Assembly: GCF_000003815.2 (NCBI RefSeq)
Contig: NC_049988.1
Coordinates: 6,267,192-6,331,191, forward strand
Length of the DNA stretch: 64,000 nucleotides
Origin: Branchiostoma floridae
Lineage: Eukaryota; Chordata; Leptocardii; Amphioxiformes; Branchiostomatidae
Direction: 5' to 3'
How positions within the stretch are numbered: position 1 is the first letter of the stretch; each line of letters starts with the position of its first letter. The notes beneath the pieces are model-generated. The model was not told the DNA's origin. It made no database searches and worked only from the letters and a program-made list of their open reading frames with translations. The position numbers were made by a program, and so were the translations under genes. This document shows, piece after piece, positions 44,591-55,204 of the stretch.

Positions 44591-46563
44591 CAGTGCAAAT
44601 TTAGAGACATTTCCAAAACTGCTATATGATACCTTGTACATAAAATGAAACCATGATGAGATCTGAAAAGAGCTCAATAACTTCTCAAGTAAGATAGCCA
44701 ATTGCAACATGAGACACATCCTAATTGGAGTATACTGTCTGTCATTGGCTGTAACAAGACAGCCTATCTGTGATTGGTGTAGGTTTGAGCCAATCATGAA
44801 GGTAAAGACTTGATATGATTATGTGAAGACTAAAAGTAGATGGCACTAAGGGTAGGTACAGTTTATTCAAGAAACTCTGCAGTAAACCACTTAATCATGA
44901 ACTTGAAAATGTAGAATCTGGAGATGGTTATATGGACACTGTCACGAACAGTTAGGAAAAGACGGATCAGACATAAGAATAGACAGTAACCTTACAAAAT
45001 GGTTGTAAAGTTATTGACACAAATTTCAATAGAAATCTACATCATGTATCAAATTTGTTCATTCTTAACTATATGCTTATTTTTACTATTTACTTTTTGC
45101 TTCATTACAACAGGCGGGCCCTGTGTTGATAAGTTTTCCTATTTAATTCGAAATCCTGAATTGTGTCCATATATTAATCCTCAGATTTTACATGCAAAAT
45201 AACCAGAATAAGTAAAAGTGTACATAGGTAATGTATCTAGACTAATCACAAAGTAATCTTGTTCAATGAATCTGATGCTAGAATGTCCGTGAATGTAAGA
45301 TAGTGTAATGTTTCTGCCTTGTGCACTCTGTAACAATGTATCATGTAATGTACAGGAGATGTAAGTTGTATATACATGTAGGAACTTACGACTAATACGT
45401 GCCAATATGTGTCAGGCTTTGGCCCATACGTACATGTGTATGTATGTTAGTATGTTAACCCGGAACTTGTGATGTACAGTAAAGCAAGCCTGTATTTACA
45501 CAATCTCTCGCTGGCTGGGGTTAATGACCCCCTCTGGCAACTGTAAGGCCGGCCGCTAGGAGCATGATTTAATCAGGCTACAGTAAAGCAGTCTCTGAAC
45601 AGTCTTAGATGCTCTCTCGTTAGATTGGACAATACTGTAAAGTACTATATATTACAGTTCACAACTACACTGTAGTAATCATGGTCTATGTGTATGACCA
45701 CTGTCTAATACATACATATTACTGTGGAAAATCTTGTGAAAGAAACTTCCTAGTTAGGTGTGCCAGCAATTTCATGCTCTAATTCAGTGTTGTATTCTTT
45801 AGAGAGAGCACTTACTTCAGAGAACTACAATACCACTATTGCGACCAATCTACAAGTTTCAGTGTATATATGTAACTGTACAGCATTTTGTATCAGTGTT
45901 GTTGTCTGTAGATTTGTTAGGTTATAACCTAGTAGCTTTTAAGTGTTTTGTTTCAGTTTAAGGAATTTGCATGGTGCTTTGATAGAAGGTTGAATAGTTT
46001 GGTTGATTCGTCCATGACATTTAGTAAAAGGTTTTGTTGCTGTAGAATGGTGAGAATGACATTGTTATGAAAATGTTATATGTTACATGTTGACTATGAT
46101 ACTATGTTGTATGTAGCCTATACCGGGGGTACATGTATTTACTGTTACAGTACTAAAATGTGTGTGTTTAACTGAACCTGGTTTGTTATTTGTGTTGTAC
46201 CTAGAAGAAATTGTTGAAGACAAAAAGTCTCCACAAATTTGTCAGGAAAGGACTTACAATGCAATTATGTCGACTTTAACGTTATATTAACTGATAAATT
46301 GTTCTCTGTTATTAGAAGATAGAATTTGTTTTTAAATTTTGTTTTAAATATTTTAATGGACAAAGAGAAAGAAAGCATACCACCACCACTCTACAAGTTA
46401 TCGTACAGCACAAAATTAATAATGGCACATAAGCAACTTTAAGCTACGGCTGAAACGTTAAGGAAGCTATTAAAGTTTTTCTTCTTACAATGAAGACACG
46501 GTCACAACAGTATCCTAACATAATACAACAAAACAAGACAAATGTAGATATTTAATTGGCATC
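44591..46563. other. No gene recognised (possible extended UTR)
   Basis: AT-rich single-copy-looking sequence. A small inverted motif ggggttaatgacccc lies at 45518-45532. Confidence 0.4.
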
Positions 46564-46952
46564 ATGAAGTGTTTAAGGCCATACCTAAACAGACAAGCGC
46601 TATTGACAATCTACACTAGTCTGTTCCTCCCCCACATTCAATATTGCAGTACCACATGGGACCAGGGAGGTAAAGGGGCCATCGACAAACTCCAGAAGTT
46701 GCAATATAGGGCGGGCAGGGTAATATTAGGGTGCGACCACTACACTTCTAGGGAAACTGTCTTGCACTCACTAGGCTGGACCCCTGTAGCANNNNNNNNN
46801 NNNNNNNNNNNNNNNNNNNNNNNNNNNNNNNNNNNNNNNNNNNNNNNNNNNNNNNNNNNNNNNNNNNNNNNNNNNNNNNNNNNNNNNNNNNTAACTATTA
46901 GTTGTTTTTGGTTGCCATACATTGTACCTGGTACGATTGTTGAGCAATAAAT
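46564..46952 (+). mobile_element. Non-LTR retrotransposon 3' end, interrupted by a gap
   Basis: The frame encodes LTIYTSLFLPHIQYCSTTWD, then KLQKLQYRAGRVILGC, the post-RT region of Jockey/CR1/I-type LINEs. After the N-run the 3' end (ttgccatacattgta ... gagcaataaa) resembles the tail of the LINE at 53850-53890. Confidence 0.75.
46792..46891. other. Assembly gap (100 N)
   Basis: Within the LINE fragment. Confidence 0.98.
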
Positions 46953-47887
46953 TCAGTGAGTGCCGTCAGTGAGTTCAGTGAGTGCCAGATTGTTTACAAA
47001 CAAACCTTTCGTAATTCACGACAAATGAAATTCTGCAACATCTGTTTTGATTATCTATTTATAGGAACATAATCTATTGGGAAATGACACCCTTTTGTGG
47101 AAGTACCCTTAGCTATCTTCTCGCCCACGTGCGTTAACAAAGGGGATAATCCATTTGCCGGATACGCGTAACGCTAGTTCACCTTTATCCGCGGAGTAAT
47201 ATATATTCGTTGCTTTTAAAAACAGGGTATATAATAGGTATATTAAGAGACAGTGTTGTCAAATGGCAATATACTTAATATCTTTTTTCATGTATTGAAA
47301 ATATTGCAATTTGAAACTATTGTTCGTCTACTTTATATCCCTGAATATTTTAAAGAAGGTTTTTTTAAAGACAACGGATAAAGACCATCTTACGGATAAA
47401 GGTAATCTAGCATTACATTCCATTTCTCAGCGTATATCACTGCAATCTATTGGTTCTTGCCACTGGAGATACATCGTATAGTAAGCACAGCACGAACGCC
47501 ACATATTGAAGCTACTCATCATATTTTCCTAGCAAAATACTTGCTGACCTGCTGGGTTTCTTGCAAGACTGTCTAAAAGGGGGAAACATGTACAGTTGCC
47601 TGTGTACACTCTCATCTCTAGCTCTGTAGAGTGAATCTATTGAGTCAACACATAAAACGTCTTTTCAAAGCTACAACCTTCGCAGGTTGTTTAGTTAGAT
47701 ACGCCTCGGACTTAACAAAGCCCCGGCCCCGGCCCAATTGATCCGTACGGATTGCAGGTACTGACGGCCTGCGTGTTTGTCAGCTGCCTAAGTGAAGCAG
47801 TGGTCGGTGAGTGACAGCGAACTCAGCCGTGAGTCAGGTCTCAAGCGCACAGTCGTCAGGCGTAGGAAAAAAAACTTTGTGTTTCTG
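46953..47887. other. No gene recognised
   Basis: AT-rich. Short direct repeat gtgagttcagtgagtgcc at 46960-46990. No exon seen. Confidence 0.4.
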
Positions 47888-48097
47888 GGTACCCGATATT
47901 CTCCAAGCAGAGGTTAGGCTCCAGCTGTTTTTTTATAACATTCTTTTATTCATTATAATTGGGCTTTCTATTTGTATTGTATCTTATGTGTTGCCAATAA
48001 AAGATACAATACAAAATAGAAAGCCCGATAAAAACGACTAAAAAACGCTACAAAAACAGTTGGAGCCTAACCTCTGCTTGGAGAGTAGGTACCCGAC
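47888..48097. mobile_element. Foldback MITE forming a near-complete hairpin
   Basis: gggtacccgatattctccaa at the left mirrors the right end (ttggagagtaggtacccgac). The arms pair over about 90 bases, including gcagaggttaggctccagct, gggctttctatttgtattgt and their complements, around a small loop at about 47985-47998. The loop is flanked by atcttatgt and aaaagat. Confidence 0.85.
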
Positions 48098-51000
48098 CCA
48101 TCCTGGCAAAACCCGACCGCCCGTAGATTTTTTGTCGGCAGCTGACAAAGGGTATGAAAGCTGTGACCTGGCCTGGCGTCTAAATCCCTGTACTTCACAC
48201 AGGTTTTTTTTTTTTATCTTTGAACATTTATTGTAAGAATGACTAGTAAACGTCGCACTCCTTTGTCCAGTTTTACATCTAAATAATTGCGAAAATACCA
48301 GTGCCTGATGCACTTCAAGTTACATTGCATTTGTTGAATTACTTCGGCTGTTTTAGAAAAATAAAAGAAGAGATCCGCTACCTACCCACAATATTTTTAG
48401 GACCAGAACCGGAAACACAGTATTCTAGTTCCTTGGCCTTGGCATCTGGTCTGTGACGTCACTAGCGTTACAGGTTTCACCATTCTAACGAGGGTCTTGG
48501 TACAACCCCAACAGATCTTGTCTTTTTCATATATCAACTGTTTTTTTTTTGTGTGAGCCGGTTCTCCTATGCTGGGCAAATAAAGGCTGTAGTAGGGGTA
48601 CATGTAAGTATAACATTACATACAACATAGTTTATATTGTTATGAAGTTCTTCTGTGCAAGACTTGAAATTTCCAGGTGTGTCGTGCCTTTTGATTCTAC
48701 AATCAAGCACTACTCCCTGCAGAGTCTCCATCAGTCGGTGCCTCGGTGCTGTGTGGATGACCCAGAACTAGTCGTACTTGGCTTAATTGCCCCTAAACAA
48801 TGCTATGTTATCACAAGGTTAGCGACTTATCAACCCTGTACTTCAACTCTTACTCTGGTTGACGTTTCAGCATTGTTTTCTGCGTGATTCGTTTGCAAAA
48901 ACCCTTTATGGCCTAAGGGTTCCTCCAGGCCTATCCGACAATCTATTCCTACCTGAGAACGCCTAAAGCTGGGATTGCACGACTCAAGAGTGTTCTGTTT
49001 ATAGGGCCGCGAAGTGACACTGTTAACATCAGTAACTAACTTCAGCGCGGTACAAGATTGTCATAGTCTGCCTTAAAGCAAAATTAATCAACAAATAAGA
49101 TAAAAACCAATCCAATCATAACCTACGGCAAGAACTTTGTTGTGCAGCTACTTAAAGAAAGTTCATGTCCAATTGCCCTTGCTGCGATGACAGGACATTT
49201 TCAGAATACCAATTACAACTAACCCGTTGATTTAAATGCGATATTGCTATCCGTGACAACCCTCTGCTTACTTAACCCAAATGACGAGCTCAGAGGTCAA
49301 CCGTCGGTCAGGCAGCGTTAGACGGACCAGATAACTGAGGGGGTTTCGCCAGGCTCAGAGCAGACTTTCTTGATATGTACTGACATGACAAAGCCCCCAG
49401 TCTGTTCTATGCTTCTTGTATATGATCAGGAATTACAGTTTAATGGCGGCTTTCCCCGCACTGCTGTCTGCCGGAATCCCCGGCAAGTCGGCTTGTTTCC
49501 CGTACTGTACGTTCATTACTGTTTGAAGTGGTAAGTTTAAGACCAGATCAATAAAAAGCTTTCATCGAGGCATCAGAAGTTCTTTGAGGATATGACTTCC
49601 GTGATGGGGGACGATAATCACAAAGTCTGCATGACCGTTAAGAGCGCGGTGGGAGACCAGCGGTAATGGCCTGCTGTGCCGACTACAGTGCACCTGTACA
49701 TACCAATATGTGAGGGGGGAGGGGGGCATACAGAACTGGAGTTATGAAGTTGGCGTAGAGGACGTTCTGTCTCCTTTTGCCAAGGACAAATTCATGGTGT
49801 AAGTAAAAATCATAAACACGTACATTTTTTTTTCTGAAATACAAATAATTCAGTGCTTTATGTTTTATCAATTCCAACCTCCCATAGAAGCTCTCACGCG
49901 TGAGAGTGCTGTCTTGTTTCACGGTCAGGACCGCCATCCTCCATTGCGCCATGGTGATCATTGTGGAAGAAAGTTGATCCTCTGATAGTGTCTGATGGCC
50001 CTATGGCGTAGTCTGTGCCCACAATGATTACGGACTTGGGCCATTGAAGCTCGTTACGGTCATCATACCGTACTTTCTTCTGATTAAATGATTGGATTTA
50101 TTCAGGGCTGAGTTTAACTTTTTTTACGTGTTCTTGTTTACCTATTCCATACTCCGCTATCTTTGTGACAGCTTTTTCCTTCTCTTGCAGAGACAGAAAT
50201 GTTCCGAAGGCATCATAATTTCAGCAAGTGTTTAAAGGAAAAACAAAAAAGAATTGAATGTGGTAAAAATGCATTCAGACGGTCTTTGCTTGTATCAATG
50301 TATGAGTGAAGGGAATTTTAGGGCCAAGTCCAATGCTATAGTCCCGCCTGGCAGGCAGAGCGTACTGCAGTGATAACAGTGGTCATCCCAACCCACAGTG
50401 GATTATCATTAGAGGAACACCAGTAAAATCCAACTGAACAGGACATGGCGTGATTATCAGCGGTGCTTGTCTTATGGAATGAAATTGACAGGTTGTTTTC
50501 TCTCCGACTAGTTCAAGCCTAATGTTACCTCCTGTGGACTCTGACGTGTAGTTGTCAAATATTCGTAGGGCGTCTTCCCCGGGTCCGGCGGCATGCCTTG
50601 TAATTCAGTATTCGCCTTGCTAATCTAATGGCAGGGTTGGCATGAGTAAATCTACATGACTTCATGACTACATGACAGAAATACACATTCCTCTCTTTCT
50701 ATTCCACAGCCAACTCAAGGGCTGCCTGATCCGTGAGTGGCTGGCTGAGAGAGAGAGAGGGGGAGAGAGAAAGAGAGAGAGAGAGAGACCTCAAGCATAT
50801 CTGGCTTTAGCACGGAACGGTTACTGTGAACCTAAACACTCGGCCTGCTGTGCAAACGACCAGGGAGGACAAATTGTGGCGGGGCGGTAATACGACACCT
50901 TCTGCCTGGGCCTGCTGCCGGCAGAGTTCCCCGGAAAGAAACTCTCACAGGCCTCTCAGCCGGCTCTACACCACTTTAGCTGGCTCTTAACTTCTCTTCT

Positions 51001-51116
51001 GGTGACAGGTCATAAACAACAAGAGACTTAGCGGGACGTAGGTGTGGACGCACAGTGACTGCTGGAGTAAGTTGGACCAGACTATTCTGACCTGAACAGT
51101 GCTGGCTTCCGACAAC
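48098..51116. other. No gene recognised; (GA)n microsatellite
   Basis: A purine microsatellite (gagagagagagggggagaga and variants) occupies 50742-50790. No exon with domain support was seen elsewhere in the stretch. Confidence 0.4.
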
Positions 51117-51176
51117 ATGCCGGGAGGACGGCTTGCTCTGGCGACCCTTCTAGTTTTTACGGTGCTCTCAATACAG
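51117..51176 (+). CDS. Candidate first coding exon with signal peptide
   Basis: ATG at 51117 gives MPGGRLALATLLVFTVLSIQ followed at once by a donor (acag/gtacgt), phase 0. A basic start and hydrophobic core resemble a signal peptide. No downstream exon could be linked to it, so the gene is unidentified. Confidence 0.45.
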
Positions 51177-52166
51177 GTACGTGTCAATCTGTACTCTAAC
51201 TAAGGGCACGGGCTCGTCTCCTTATCGCAAAAGTTCATCAGCTCCTATAGAGTTGAAGTAATACGGTGTTGTTTAGGGTTGGCAGGTTTATACTTAGCAC
51301 CAGTGGAGTTAAACTGTTTGTACGTAAACGTTATTTTAGTGTTGGGCTACATCTAGGTTAATAGGTTGGAAAGCAACGGCTGATCAGGCCTAGGAGAAAA
51401 TGTACTGTTTCCGCGTGCAGAAATAAAGAAATAGGGTCGATAAGGATTTTTCTTTTCTTCTAGATTAAAGTGATTCAACAAATATTAAAAAACAATGTGA
51501 TGAAATGTAACAGGACACTGACATTTTCAACATCATATTGTAATAATAAGTTTACAGGTATGCACTGTACAAGCACAATATTCTATCACAACAAACATGA
51601 GATGAACTTGGAGAACGATTTCAAGTGTCAGATTGTAAAATTTATGTCCGTTGCTAGTGATAGTGGTCGACACCAAAAGGCTCGGGTCGTCAGGTTTTTC
51701 CTGGGGTCGGTCGTGTGACCGGGGACATAACATTTCATCTTAGGCCTTAGGATAACAAAAGGGTAGATCAGTATACGAATAGTCAGTTTAAATACGTTTC
51801 AACTTCTCATATTCTGCTGTTTTCTTTTCTGGTGTGTTGATTGGTGCTGTTGTAGTTGTTGTTGTTGTTATAGTAGTTGTTGTTGTTGTTTTCGCTTCGT
51901 AAACATTTCCACTAGCTGGATGTGTAGTGGATGCTAGTACCAACGCACAGCCACACAGTAAAAACTATTCTCTAACAACTGAATACAATGGACTTTTGAC
52001 AGCTACGACGGACTAACGACATATTTAATTTAGCAGTAGGCCGTAAGTGTTATAAGCTTGATAAATGGCGGGAGTAAGAAATCAACTTATCTTTTCCGGA
52101 TATGCCAAAAGAATATCAATCTTCTGACTACATTATGCATAAGAGATGAAATATGACTCCCATGAC

Positions 52167-53940
52167 CAGGGCTCGAAATACATTTTTCTGCGCACCCGCA
52201 CTGGTGCAGGTAACATTGAAAATTACCTGCACCAGACAAATTTTACCTGCACCACTCTGAATTTAAGAAAATGATGGATTGTACTAAAGTTGTTCAGGAA
52301 TCATTTGCTATATTTCCTTTATAGGCGGTAACAGTCAATGCAGCTAATAACAATCCACATATACATACATCATATGACATTAATGTATAAAACCCAGTAC
52401 ATGGACTAGGTGCAGGTAGGTGCAGGTAGACACCAGAAATACCTGCACAGCTCAAAAAATGGACGAGCTAGCAGTCAACACTCCACTTATAAAATACAGG
52501 GCCGTCCAATTGACATTGCAACCTCCTACACATACCTCGGAGTAGATTTCACCCCCTCAGGTTCATTTAATCGCGCTACCAAACAGTTACGGTTAAAAGC
52601 ACTTCGGGCTTCTTTTAAATTAAAACCACTGTTATCAACAAATTTCAACCATGCTCTTGAATTATTCAACAGTTGCATAAAACCGATTTTACTTTATTGT
52701 GGCGAAGTCCTTGGAACAACTGTACAAGGAAGAGACCTTATTTTCTATGGGATAAATGAATATGAAAATGAAAATACCAGAGAATCAATAAATAGGATTA
52801 TCAGTACGTTACTGGGATCAGAAATTCATATCCTTAGAGCCTCTCGTGTGGGCAAAAAAGACCCTTCCACTACTCGCCCTGTCCTTGTCCGGTTTCAAAA
52901 ATACAGCGACAAATTGAACATTATGTATCAATCAAACACAGTAAGAGACCAGGACATAACTTTTGAGCAACCAAAAATATCATATGAAATTTCTGATTTG
53001 GAATTTGTGCTTTTGAATTATTGCAAAATTTCACTCGGCGTACCCAAAAGCTCTGTCAACGCCGCGGTCAGGGGTGAGCTAGGAGTTTTCCCACTTTATA
53101 TTGATTCACAGACACAGATGATAAAATACTGGCTTAGGTTACATAATCTCCCAAATGACAGACTTGTAAAGAAAGCATATAATACTTCTGTTGAGCTACA
53201 ACAAGACTGGGCTGTGCATGTGCAAGATATGTTAATTAGACATGGTTTCCAAAATGTTTGGCTTAATCCTGCTGTTAATGCCAACCGTTTTGGAAATATA
53301 TTTAAGAACCGTCTGCATGACACGTTTCTCTCTGGTTGGAGACAAGAATTAAGAAGTTTTAACAAACTCAGTACTTATTGTAAAATCAAAAAAGAATTCT
53401 GTTTCGAAAAATATCTTTCATCTGTTCAAAACAAATTGTTTAGAAATGACCTAACGAGACTAAGGATTAGTGCACACACCTTACAAATTGAAAAGGGCCG
53501 ACACTACAACATACCAGCCAATGAGAGACTTTGTCCCACATGCCATAATGACATAGAAAATGAATTTCATTTTGTAATGGATTGTCCGACTTATGAAGAA
53601 GACCGTCAAAAGTTATTTCAAAATATTGTATGTAAGTCCGAAATTGTACTACCACATGCTAGGTCAGAGGTATTCCATTTGATATTATCATGTCCTGTTC
53701 ATATATCTGCCTACGTTGGCCAATTTATTTACAACTCATCGCAAAAACGAGATAATGCTTTATGATACTCACTAGATTGTTTATACTGTTATATTATATT
53801 ACATATTAGTTGTTAGTTATTTGTATTAGTATATAGTTGTTCACATTGCCATACATTGTAACTGTTACAATTGTTGCGCAATAAAGTTATTCAATCTTAC
53901 CTTCACTAACCTGCATATGCAGGTGGCATTTCGAGCCCTG
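52167..53940. mobile_element. hAT-like ends around a LINE insertion
   Basis: CAGGGCTCGAAAT at 52167 and ATTTCGAGCCCTG ending 53940 are inverted copies of each other. Repeats of acctgcacc lie just inside both ends. The interior is occupied by a LINE. The 8-bp flanks (cccatgac, cgtacaga) do not match, so one end may have been rearranged. Confidence 0.45.
52430..53900 (+). mobile_element. 5'-truncated non-LTR retrotransposon with ORF2 C-terminus
   Basis: A frame of over 430 codons ends at TGA 53763. It starts within the post-RT region (SYTYLGVDFTPSGSFNRATK, then ILLYCGEVLG) and runs to a C-terminal zinc-knuckle-like segment (NERLCPTCHNDIENEFHFVM followed by DCPTYEEDR). The 3' end has AATAAA at about 53880. 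The frame is uninterrupted, so the copy is young. Endonuclease and catalytic RT parts are absent. Confidence 0.85.
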
Positions 53941-54170
53941 CGTACAGAGGTAAGAACTGCGCAGCTCAGCTCATGTGAAAGAGAGATTTTCAAGATATTT
54001 CGGCGCCAGGCGCCCGTGGAAAGCCGTGAATGGGGCTATCGTGCTGCCTCTTACATGCCCATAGCGAGGGGACTTGATATTATATGCGCTATTTGTTCTC
54101 TTAACTTCAATAGCTGACTCTTTTCCTCTAGATACTCCGTCCCTACAATAGGTTGGGTTACTTCTGAATC

Positions 54171-54178
54171 TATAAATA
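54171..54178 (+). promoter_or_regulatory. TATA box
   Basis: tataaata, placing a start site near 54200-54205. ATG 54222 follows about 20 bp later. Confidence 0.4.
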
Positions 54179-54221
54179 GACTGGAAACCAGACACGAACA
54201 TGCGGATGTCAAACAAGAGCG

Positions 54222-54392
54222 ATGAGGACACTGACAGCGGTGGTGTTGCTATGTTTTGGTTGTCACTCATCGGCCGTTAGAATGCTGAATCTGAGGCTGT
54301 CTAAATTCTTCAAGCAGTGGTTCTACTTCGGTTGCTTTTTGACCACAAAAACGCCTAAAACACGTCAAATACAACCTCCGCTTCGAAAATAA
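54222..54392 (+). CDS. Candidate short secreted peptide or first exon
   Basis: A 56-codon frame starts MRTLTAVVLLCFGCHSSAVR (signal-peptide-like, possible cut after SSA). It continues RLSKFFKQWFYFGCFL and a basic tail ending PPLRK. The mature part would be strongly basic and aromatic. An overlapping frame starting ATG 54200 is also open, but its start lies before the likely transcription start. Part of the sequence (attcttcaagcagtggtt) resembles the MITE end at 6911, so this may be repeat-derived. Confidence 0.3.
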   Translation: MRTLTAVVLLCFGCHSSAVRMLNLRLSKFFKQWFYFGCFLTTKTPKTRQIQPPLRK

Positions 54393-54678
54393 CTCTCTGT
54401 GGCTGTCTCCGTATGAGCAGAGCCTTGAAAGCTTTGGGGAAGTCTTCAGGTGATAAACATGTCATTAGAGGTTCTGTGTATGCTCTGTATGAGCAGGCAT
54501 GTTTTTGAGAAGGGGTTAGTCGAGTCACGTTACCTTTACGCGACTCCGCAGCTGTGCGTGGAGTTTGTCATCATTCTGAGGTCAAGTGGTCTCGGTTTGC
54601 TACCATCGTATACAGTAGGCCAACACAAGGAAGGGGGTTCTGTGAGACATTGTACATTTTACATTACAGTTTCGTGTT

Positions 54679-54778
54679 NNNNNNNNNNNNNNNNNNNNNN
54701 NNNNNNNNNNNNNNNNNNNNNNNNNNNNNNNNNNNNNNNNNNNNNNNNNNNNNNNNNNNNNNNNNNNNNNNNNNNNNN
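54679..54778. other. Assembly gap (100 N)
   Basis: Immediately followed by a minisatellite and the first visible kinesin exon. Confidence 0.98.
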
Positions 54779-55036
54779 GGGGGATTCAGCACCATGGACA
54801 GGGGCACCATTCTTGTTGGATGGTAATTCGGTACAAGGGACGGGGCACCAGTCTTGTGGGCGTGTCATTCAGCCCCAAGGACAGGGCACCAATCATGTTG
54901 GTGTGTTATTTAGCACCAAGGACAGGGCTACCATTCTGGTTGGTGTGCAATTCAGCACAAGGACAGGGGCACCAGTCATGTTGGTGTGTCATTCAGCACC
55001 AAGGACAGGGCACCATTCTTGTTGGTGTGTCATTCA
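54779..55036. repeat. Minisatellite, about 42-bp unit, 6 copies
   Basis: Unit approximately tcattcagcaccaaggacag followed by ggcaccattcttgttggtgtg. The array begins inside the gap. Confidence 0.9.
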
Positions 55037-55092
55037 TTGTTGTTTTTGTTCTCATGAACAACTGATACTGATACTTTCCACACCCCTAATAG

Positions 55093-55204
55093 TTGAACAG
55101 CTTGTCACTGCTCCTGTCAGCAGCTATGATGATATCGACAGGAAGATCAACGAAGGAACCAGGAACAGAACAGTGGCTGCAACCAACATGAACGCCACCA
55201 GCAG
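55093..55204 (+). CDS. Kinesin exon: switch I region
   Basis: [20 protein letters not shown], then [12 protein letters not shown]. Ends in phase 2 and joins the next exon to make SSRAH. Confidence 0.85.

Noticed and set aside
54200-54280. Alternative frame MRMSNKSDEDTDSGG
   Set aside because: Its ATG precedes the start site expected from the TATA box, and the frame is short without a signal peptide.
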